11,348 bases of DNA from an uncultured Pseudorhodobacter sp. Its GTDB lineage: Bacteria > Pseudomonadota > Alphaproteobacteria > Rhodobacterales > Rhodobacteraceae. Where the stretch lies: the NCBI GenBank assembly GCA_937910975.1, contig CALEMZ010000034.1, positions 1 to 11,348 of the forward strand. Direction: 5' to 3'. The position numbers and the translations under genes were made by a program. Every line of letters begins with the position of its first letter. Positions within the stretch are counted from its first letter, which is position 1. The notes beneath the pieces are model-generated. The model was not told the origin of the DNA, did not search any database, and saw only the letters and a program-made list of their open reading frames with translations. This document shows, in pieces, positions 6,907 through 11,348 of this stretch.

Positions 6907-7991
6907 CAGCGCTTACCTTTGAACTGGGCCACCGCATGGGCGACACGGCGGCAGGCACTTTCATCGCCCACGGTAATCCGCAGGCAATGCGGCAGCTTGT
7001 AGCCCGAAACGCGGCGCACGATCAGGCCCTGGTCCCGCAAATAGACATCGCAGGCCTCGGCCTCGGTGGCATTAGCAAACCGGGCCAGCACGAAATTGGC
7101 CAGCGACGTGTCCGAGGGTACGCCGACCTCGGCCAGTGCCTCGGCCAGCCAAACCCGCAGACGGGCATTTTCTAAACGGCAACGGGTAACATAGTCATGA
7201 TCACGCATCGCGGCCTCGGCCGCCTCCAACTGCGTGTTGGAAAGGTTGAAAGGCCCCCGAATACGGTTGAGCACGTCAATAATCGCCTTGGGGCCATAGC
7301 CCCAACCAATGCGCAACCCGCCAAGACCGTAGATTTTGGAAAAGGTCCGCGTCATCACCACATTGTCGCGAACCTCGATCAGCGACAGGCCGCCGTCATA
7401 ACCTTCGACATATTCGGCATAGGCCCCATCCAACACCAAAATCGCCTGTGGCGGCAGCCCATCGGCCAGCTCCGCCACTTCGGCCGCGGAAATCATCGTG
7501 CCCGTGGGGTTGTTGGGGTTAGCGATGAACACCAGCTTTGTGCGCTTCGTGCAAGCGGCCAAAAGTGCCGCGACATCGGTGGTGCGTTCGCGCTCCGCAA
7601 CCTCCACCGGGGTGGCCCCTGCGGCCAAGGCCGAAATGCGGTACATCAAAAAGCCATGCTCAGTGAACAGCACCTCATCGCCCGGCCCGGCATAGGCCTG
7701 ACACAGGAAATGGATGATTTCATCACTGCCAACACCGCAAATCACACGGTCCGCCGCCAGATGCTGCATATCGGCAATCGCCTCGCGCAGCGCGGCATGA
7801 TCGGTGGAGGGGTAACGGTGCAATTGGTGAACAGAGCGCGAAAATGCCTCTTTCGCCCGGTCGGATGGCCCGAACGGGTTTTCATTGGATGAAAGCTTGA
7901 TCGTATTGGATTTGCCCGCGACAGTGGCAGCACCACCTTCATACAAAGCGATATCCAATATTCCCGGCTGTGGCCGAATATCAGAAGTCAT
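6906..7991 (-). CDS. hisC: Histidinol-phosphate aminotransferase
   Basis: A 361-residue PLP enzyme (fold type I, class I/II aminotransferase) converting imidazole-acetol phosphate and glutamate to histidinol phosphate. Seen motifs: KLSSNENPFGPS (32-43), GVGSDEIIHFL (86-96), ANPNNPTGT (157-165), VLDGAYAEY (186-194) with the PLP-contacting Asp188 and Tyr191, TFSKIYGLGGLRIGWGYG (216-233) with the Schiff-base Lys219, and CLRITVG (336-342) with the substrate-carboxylate Arg338. I chose ATG 7991 because it follows a G-rich Shine-Dalgarno (seven G, minus strand 8003-7997, five bases before ATG) and gives the normal family length. The frame stays open to 8111, but that would cross the rpsD terminator. 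It heads the operon hisC-tyrC-extensin-like. Location next to tyrC suggests it may also act as an aromatic aminotransferase. Confidence 0.95.
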   Translation of the reverse strand: MTSDIRPQPGILDIALYEGGAATVAGKSNTIKLSSNENPFGPSDRAKEAFSRSVHQLHRYPSTDHAALREAIADMQHLAADRVICGVGSDEIIHFLCQAYAGPGDEVLFTEHGFLMYRISALAAGATPVEVAERERTTDVAALLAACTKRTKLVFIANPNNPTGTMISAAEVAELADGLPPQAILVLDGAYAEYVEGYDGGLSLIEVRDNVVMTRTFSKIYGLGGLRIGWGYGPKAIIDVLNRIRGPFNLSNTQLEAAEAAMRDHDYVTRCRLENARLRVWLAEALAEVGVPSDTSLANFVLARFANATEAEACDVYLRDQGLIVRRVSGYKLPHCLRITVGDESACRRVAHAVAQFKGKR

Positions 7992-8067
7992 TACAGCCCC
8001 CCCGAAATGCTGCGTCTTGTTACCTGCTTCAAAGCGCCCTGACCAGAGGTTGAGGCACCACAAATGC

Positions 8068-8097
8068 AAAACGCCGCCCAAGGATGGGCGGCGTTTT
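8068..8097 (-). terminator. Rho-independent terminator of rpsD
   Basis: AAAACGCCGCCCA (8068-8080) and TGGGCGGCGTTTT (8085-8097) form a perfect 13-bp stem around the loop AGGA. It starts 39 bases after the rpsD stop on the minus strand, and the transcript would end in a U tract (the TTTT arm). Its symmetry also allows action in the other direction. It isolates rpsD from hisC, so hisC needs its own promoter in 7992-8067, where I see no convincing one. Confidence 0.9.
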
Positions 8098-8136
8098 CGA
8101 TTAGCCCACATAAGAAGGGCCAGATTTCGGCCAAGA

Positions 8137-8757
8137 TTAGTTCTTGGCGTAATATTCGACCACGAGGTTCGGTTCCATCACAACAGGATACGGCACATCG
8201 CCCAAGCTCGGGGTGCGCACGAAAACTGCGGTCATTTTGGAGTGATCGACTTCGATGTAATCAGGCACGTCACGCTCAGCCAGAACCACGGCTTCCAGCA
8301 CGATGGCCAGTTGCTTGGAACGGTCACGAACAGCGATCACATCGCCTTCCTTGACGCGGTAAGACGCGATGTTCACGCGGCTTCCGTTTACGGTGACGTG
8401 GCCGTGGTTCACGAACTGACGCGCCGCAAACACGGTCGGCACGAATTTCGCGCGGTACACAACTGCGTCCAGACGACGCTCCAGCAGACCAACCAGCATC
8501 TCGCCAGTGTCGCCCTTGACGCGTTCTGCTTCGGTGTAGATTTTGCGGAACTGCTTCTCGGTCAGGTCGCCGTAGTAACCCTTCAGCTTTTGCTTGGCGC
8601 GCAGCTGAGTACCGAAGTCCGATAGTTTATTCTTGCGGCGCTGACCGTGCTGACCGGGGCCGTATTCACGCTTGTTCACCGGGGATTTCGGACGGCCCCA
8701 GATGTTTTCGCCCATACGGCGGTCGAGCTTATGCTTGGCAGAGGTGCGTTTCGTCAT
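8137..8757 (-). CDS. rpsD: 30S ribosomal protein S4
   Basis: A 206-residue ribosomal protein, a primary 16S rRNA binder that nucleates assembly of the 30S body and lies near the mRNA entry site. The N-terminal part is MTKRTSAKHKLDRRMGENIW, with no Cys, i.e. the zinc-free form of S4. KREYGPGQHGQRR (29-41) and SDFGTQLRAKQKLKGYYG (46-63) are typical S4 blocks. The S4 RNA-binding domain spans about 95-160 with ARQFVNHGHVTVNGSRVN (112-129). A consensus Shine-Dalgarno AGAAGGAGAT (minus strand 8772-8763) lies just before ATG 8757. The gene is monocistronic: own promoter at 8892-8919, about 128-base leader, strong terminator at 8068-8097. Confidence 0.98.
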   Translation of the reverse strand: MTKRTSAKHKLDRRMGENIWGRPKSPVNKREYGPGQHGQRRKNKLSDFGTQLRAKQKLKGYYGDLTEKQFRKIYTEAERVKGDTGEMLVGLLERRLDAVVYRAKFVPTVFAARQFVNHGHVTVNGSRVNIASYRVKEGDVIAVRDRSKQLAIVLEAVVLAERDVPDYIEVDHSKMTAVFVRTPSLGDVPYPVVMEPNLVVEYYAKN

Positions 8758-8861
8758 CTCTGATCTCCTTCTTAAGTTACGAAGGGCGTTGTCCTTCCCC
8801 TTGATCTTGCGATCGCGGGTGACAGGTTTCCTGTTGCCAGGTCCACCAACACCAATGAAAA

Positions 8862-8883
8862 TCCCCGGAAATGCATCCGGGGA
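8862..8883 (-). terminator. Terminator-like hairpin after the Hint gene, inside the start of the rpsD leader
   Basis: TCCCCGGA (8862-8869) and TCCGGGGA (8876-8883) form a perfect 8-bp stem with a 6-base loop, followed on the minus strand by a run of four T. It lies about 60 bases beyond the stop of the Hint gene and fits an intrinsic terminator for it. It is also downstream of the rpsD promoter, beginning within about two bases of the predicted rpsD start site. Confidence 0.65.
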
Positions 8884-8891
8884 CAGGCGGG

Positions 8892-8919
8892 CTTATATAG
8901 GCGCGAGAGGCAGTGTCAA
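8892..8919 (-). promoter_or_regulatory. rpsD: Sigma-70-type promoter of rpsD
   Basis: On the minus strand TTGACA (8919-8914), a perfect -35 box, is followed after 16 bases by TATAAG (8897-8892), a near-consensus -10 box. Transcription should start near 8885, giving a leader of about 128 bases. The promoter lies 25 bases beyond the stop codon of the upstream Hint gene. Confidence 0.8.
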
Positions 8920-8943
8920 CGGCATTCGCCCCATATTGGCGCT

Positions 8944-10011
8944 TCACGCCGCCAAATCATGCTTCAAGATTGCCGCTTCAGGCCCGGACAGGTTTCGCCG
9001 GGCATAATCGCCGTACACATGCGGATTAACGTCCAGCCCCGGCAAAAGCTGCAACAAGGTCGCGCGTTGTTCCGGGGCAACGGTATCAAGCGCTGTGTTG
9101 GAGGGATGGAAGCTTTCGGTTTCCAGCCCATTCGCCCAGATCACCTGATGCCGCTCCAGCAAAATATGAATATAGATTACCTCACGCTGCGTATGATCCA
9201 CCAAGATCGATACATCATTGATCAGGTCTTCTGCCGCCACCAGAACCTCGGGCGTGTTGAACAAAGCCCGCGCGGCAGGCCCATTGACCAACATCCGGTG
9301 CTGAGGAGATACCAAAAGGTCCCCATCCGGGCGGCCAAGGCCCAATGCGCCAACCCTGAACCGAATGGGACGCAGATGCGGCATTGCGTGCAAACGCGCG
9401 CCCGTCATGCGGCGGTTGCCCGTCCAGAGTATCTCTTGCAGGCCATTGTCTTTGGTGGCGATCCAGTCACCGGGGCGCAGATCTTCTATCCGTTTTGTAC
9501 CCTCTGCCGTGCGAATGGCCGTGCCGGGCGTAAAACAAATCACACCCCCGGCGGCCCGCGCCCCAGCAGCCTGCGCCGTGCGGTCAATCGCCATGCGCAC
9601 CACCCACAGATCCACATTTGCGGGTGGAATCTCATCGACAAACATCAAAAGGCGCGCGCCGGTATCGCGCACACCAATGAGTGTAACGGTATAGCTTTGC
9701 GTCCCGTCGGTGACGATGAAACCCTGTTCTGGCACGTCAGGACTGTAATCGTCCTCGATCGTGTCCCCTCTTGACGTGATCGCTGTGCCAATAAGGCGGC
9801 GCACCATGCGCGCCGCTCGTTTTCTTATGTCCGCTGCCCCCGCGGCCCCTTCCAAAAGCAAAACGTCCTGCGCCCCGTCTACGCGCACGGCCTCGCCGCT
9901 CCAGCGCCAAGAAGCGCCAACAGCGAGAACATCCAACGGTGCGGCCTTGAGGCCATCTGTTTCTGTCTGTGACCAAGAGATGACGAACGTGCCGCGAAAG
10001 CCCGTTCTCAT
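8944..10011 (-). CDS. Hint-domain (Hedgehog/intein, Hint_2-like) protein
   Basis: A 355-residue protein. Residues 1-about 155 are an N-terminal region beginning GFRGTFVISWSQTETDGL, common in front of Rhodobacterales Hint domains. Residues about 159-300 are the Hint domain: CFTPGTAIRT (159-168) with C159 as the would-be nucleophile, GDWIATKDNGLQEILWTGNR, SPQHRML (235-241) with H238 in the block-B position, and IYIHILLERHQVIWANGLETESFHP (279-303) as the last blocks. The tail (about 304-355) is short. Hint domains can cleave themselves at the Cys; whether this one does is unknown. I prefer ATG 10011, matching the N-terminus of relatives, over an in-frame TTG at 10050 that would add 13 residues. 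No signal peptide or calcium-binding repeats are visible. It lies 103 bases downstream of the lpxR-like gene and may be co-transcribed with it. Confidence 0.85.
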   Translation of the reverse strand: MRTGFRGTFVISWSQTETDGLKAAPLDVLAVGASWRWSGEAVRVDGAQDVLLLEGAAGAADIRKRAARMVRRLIGTAITSRGDTIEDDYSPDVPEQGFIVTDGTQSYTVTLIGVRDTGARLLMFVDEIPPANVDLWVVRMAIDRTAQAAGARAAGGVICFTPGTAIRTAEGTKRIEDLRPGDWIATKDNGLQEILWTGNRRMTGARLHAMPHLRPIRFRVGALGLGRPDGDLLVSPQHRMLVNGPAARALFNTPEVLVAAEDLINDVSILVDHTQREVIYIHILLERHQVIWANGLETESFHPSNTALDTVAPEQRATLLQLLPGLDVNPHVYGDYARRNLSGPEAAILKHDLAA

Positions 10012-10020
10012 TGCCTGTAT

Positions 10021-10062
10021 GCCTGCTCGTTTCTTATCGTTTATAGCCAAACGTTAGCAGGC
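10021..10062 (-). promoter_or_regulatory. Leader hairpin just before the Hint gene start
   Basis: GCCTGCT (10021-10027) and AGCAGGC (10056-10062) are perfect 7-base inverted repeats. Nested inside are CGTTT (10038-10042) and AAACG (10049-10053). In the minus-strand transcript the outer stem ends nine bases before ATG 10011, and its 3' arm AGCAGG overlaps the only Shine-Dalgarno-like stretch. It could hide the ribosome site, or the AT-rich core (TATAAA on the minus strand) could be part of a promoter. Confidence 0.4.
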
Positions 10063-10114
10063 TCGATTCGCGTTGGCTATGGCATTATTGCCACATTCGT
10101 GCAGAATCGAATGT
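10063..10114. repeat. Cluster of short inverted repeats after the lpxR-like stop codon
   Basis: Three overlapping inverted repeats fill the gap: TCGATTC (10063-10069)/GAATCGA (10104-10110), TGGCA (10080-10084)/TGCCA (10089-10093), and ACATTCG (10093-10099)/CGAATGT (10108-10114), the last directly next to the TAA at 10115. There is no T run, so this is not a clear intrinsic terminator. They may stabilise the 3' end or bind a regulator. Confidence 0.4.
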
Positions 10115-11032
10115 TTAAAACCTCAAATGCAGGCGCAGGGAGCCGAGGGTTTGGCCAGAGGCCTGCCCCTCAAATTCGCGGCCCAAATGGGTAACACCAT
10201 AAAAAATCTCAGATTTCTCGCCACGCCAATGAACGCCTGCGCGCAGGCGGCTGCGGTTTTTGCTTGCCGTGGCGGCACCCCCCTCAGGCAGGTAGGCGCT
10301 GTCAAAAACGCGGGCCGGATCGCCGCCCAACGTCAGGCTGAAGCCCCGTGTGCCATCCCCCTTGATGCCGGCAAAGCGTTGCCCGGTGACCTGATCGCGC
10401 AGCATAAGCGCGCCGCTGCCTAAATGGCCCAACACGATATCGCCACCAACCCGAAGATAGGATTCAACACCGGCCTGCGCCTCCATGAAGGGGCGCAAAC
10501 GTGCCTCGCCAAAGCGATAGGTTTGACCAATCTCTGCCGAGAGGGTCGGATAGAAATGGTTGGGGATTTGCGCAGACAGGTCGCCCGGCGGCGTCATGCC
10601 AAAAAGCTTATGCAATTCGCGATGTAATGCGCCAACGCCGGTTTGCGGCCCTGTCGCCACGAGGTCAGCACCGATGCGCATATCGGCAGATCGTAACGCG
10701 AAATGCGAATGCACCCCCGCCGAAAACGCGCCCACATAACGCCGATCACTCGGCGCAGGGCTGGCGAGGTTTTGGGGTGCTATGATTTCGGTGCGCAGAC
10801 GGTACTCCAGCAAGGCACCGATGCGCCCCGGCAAGGCACCATCCCAATCGGCACCCCTGACGATGCTGACAGCATAAGAGCCCGTGCGCCAACGGTCTTT
10901 GCCATCGCCCAAGGCGTCATTGCTAAAGAAACGCCCGAAGCCCAGCGTCGTATGTTCCTGCGCTGCAAGCGTTTGCGGGAGTTGCGGAAGAAAAAAGAGG
11001 GCGGTGATTACCGAAATAAGGGCCTTGCGCAT
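10115..11032 (-). CDS. lpxR: LpxR-family lipid A 3'-O-deacylase (outer-membrane beta-barrel)
   Basis: A 305-residue protein with a signal peptide (residues 1-24, ending TLAA), then alternating beta-strand pattern ending in the outer-membrane signature LHLRF with C-terminal Phe. This fits the LpxR/DUF2219 family, calcium-dependent barrels that remove the 3'-acyloxyacyl chain of lipid A. FFSNDALGDGKDRWRTGSY (35-53) corresponds to the family motif NDxxxxTDRxYTNG (N38, D39, T50 or S52 candidates). GALHRELHKLFG (134-145) corresponds to the helix with the catalytic His (H141). The Gln usually found four residues before that His appears to be His137. The start ATG 11032 has only a weak Shine-Dalgarno (TTGGAC). 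Activity on lipid A is a family inference; the divergent active-site surroundings leave substrate open. Confidence 0.82.
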   Translation of the reverse strand: MRKALISVITALFFLPQLPQTLAAQEHTTLGFGRFFSNDALGDGKDRWRTGSYAVSIVRGADWDGALPGRIGALLEYRLRTEIIAPQNLASPAPSDRRYVGAFSAGVHSHFALRSADMRIGADLVATGPQTGVGALHRELHKLFGMTPPGDLSAQIPNHFYPTLSAEIGQTYRFGEARLRPFMEAQAGVESYLRVGGDIVLGHLGSGALMLRDQVTGQRFAGIKGDGTRGFSLTLGGDPARVFDSAYLPEGGAATASKNRSRLRAGVHWRGEKSEIFYGVTHLGREFEGQASGQTLGSLRLHLRF

Positions 11033-11292
11033 CTAATTGTCCAACTGTCAAACGGGCCCCCACCCACGAATGAAACCTAGAACAAACGGGCTAATTCTGC
11101 CAGCGCAAGCGCTTGACTGAGGCAAATCCATCCACCTCCTGTGCCCACGATGTCGCAGTTTACAAAAAGGCCAGCCTGATTAATCCGCGCCAAAAGCCAG
11201 ATGAACCTTGCCCGCGCGCCGCCTATCGGCCTTGCAGCACGCTTTCAGGCCCGAAAACGGTGCTTGGATGTGGCAGGTTGCAGGCAAAGCAC
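11033..11292. other. Intergenic region upstream of the lpxR-like gene
   Basis: These 260 bases contain no convincing gene. They hold a 10-base palindrome CAAGCGCTTG (11106-11115), an AAAAA run (11164-11168, a T run on the minus strand) and a 6-base inverted repeat AAGCAC (11287-11292)/GTGCTT (11260-11265) just after the right-edge gene, possibly part of its terminator. TTGACA on the minus strand (11051-11046) is too close to ATG 11032 to serve it. No promoter stands out. Confidence 0.4.
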
Positions 11293-11348
11293 TCACCCGC
11301 ATTTCGAAAACCCACAGGAGGCGCAGGTCATGCAGCCTTCGATCATGC
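11293..11348 (-). CDS. C-terminal Cys-rich tail, likely adenosylcobalamin-dependent ribonucleotide reductase (partial)
   Basis: Read on the minus strand from the right edge, the frame ends MIEGCMTCASCGFSKCG followed by TGA (11295-11293). The spacing EGCxxCxxCGxSxC resembles the C-terminal zinc-ribbon tail of class II (vitamin B12-dependent) ribonucleotide reductases, whose mobile cysteines re-reduce the active site when making deoxyribonucleotides. Only 17 residues are visible, so identity is tentative; another zinc-ribbon protein is possible. The same bases on the plus strand show AGGAGG followed by ATG 11330, but the cysteine pattern is more specific than that. Confidence 0.55.
   Translation of the reverse strand, partial: MIEGCMTCASCGFSKCG

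Noticed and set aside
8004..8032. hisC promoter TTGAAG-17-CATTTC on the minus strand
   Set aside because: The -10 box is poor, and the start site would fall within the Shine-Dalgarno a few bases from the ATG.
7992..8111. 40-residue N-terminal extension of HisC
   Set aside because: It would cross the strong rpsD terminator hairpin and lacks family similarity; ATG 7991 has a good Shine-Dalgarno.
10012..10050. TTG start adding 13 residues to the Hint protein
   Set aside because: Rare start codon without a Shine-Dalgarno; the extension lies in the structured leader, and relatives begin near MRTGFRGTF.
11201..11348. Plus-strand gene starting at ATG 11330 (AGGAGG upstream) or at ATG 11201
   Set aside because: Only six codons follow the better start, and the same bases on the minus strand encode a specific CxxCxxCG-x3-C tail with a stop codon, which explains the sequence better.

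Overview
The window reads as ordinary chromosome of a Rhodobacterales alphaproteobacterium (Roseobacter/Rhodobacteraceae type). This rests on GC-rich codon use and on protein families typical of that order: DUF2125, the Hint_2 protein, the extensin-like periplasmic protein, the cysteine-free alphaproteobacterial S4, and a TyrC with the N-terminal signature GLGLIASSM. Nearly all genes are on the minus strand. I see no tRNA, rRNA, CRISPR array, transposase or phage gene.

Left edge (1-253, plus strand): the last residues of an unrecognised protein overlap, by ATGA, the start of what looks like a secreted M23 peptidase. The peptidase is cut off after about 35 residues, exactly where the convergent MotB-like gene ends, so this looks like a rearrangement breakpoint (or an assembly join).

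Region 197-4025 (minus strand): chaC-like gamma-glutamylcyclotransferase, then a MotA/TolQ/ExbB-type channel subunit, then, three bases later, a 669-residue MotB/TolR-like partner. The partner has one membrane helix with the ion-carrying Asp, about 480 residues of predicted coiled coil (part built from 28-residue tandem repeats) and a C-terminal OmpA-like peptidoglycan-binding domain. Together the pair should form an ion-driven motor anchored in the cell wall. Its output is not evident from the sequence. This is the most interesting system in the window.

Region 4092-5078 (plus strand): a DUF2125 membrane-anchored periplasmic protein, transcribed divergently from chaC and convergent with the next operon.

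Region 5159-7991 (minus strand): a tightly coupled operon hisC - tyrC - extensin-like protein, joined by TGATG and GTGA overlaps. HisC probably supplies the aminotransferase step for histidine and possibly also for tyrosine/phenylalanine, and TyrC makes tyrosine or its precursor. The third gene is a secreted protein with a LAS-peptidase-like metal site.

Region 8137-8919 (minus strand): rpsD (ribosomal protein S4) with a strong sigma-70-type promoter, a structured leader, a consensus Shine-Dalgarno and a strong terminator. A terminator-like hairpin lies just downstream of the promoter and probably ends the transcript of the preceding Hint gene.

Region 8944-11348 (minus strand): a Hint-domain protein with a possible translation-controlling leader hairpin, a lipid A 3'-O-deacylase (LpxR family) beta-barrel, and at the right edge a Cys-rich C-terminal tail that resembles the zinc ribbon of adenosylcobalamin-dependent ribonucleotide reductase.
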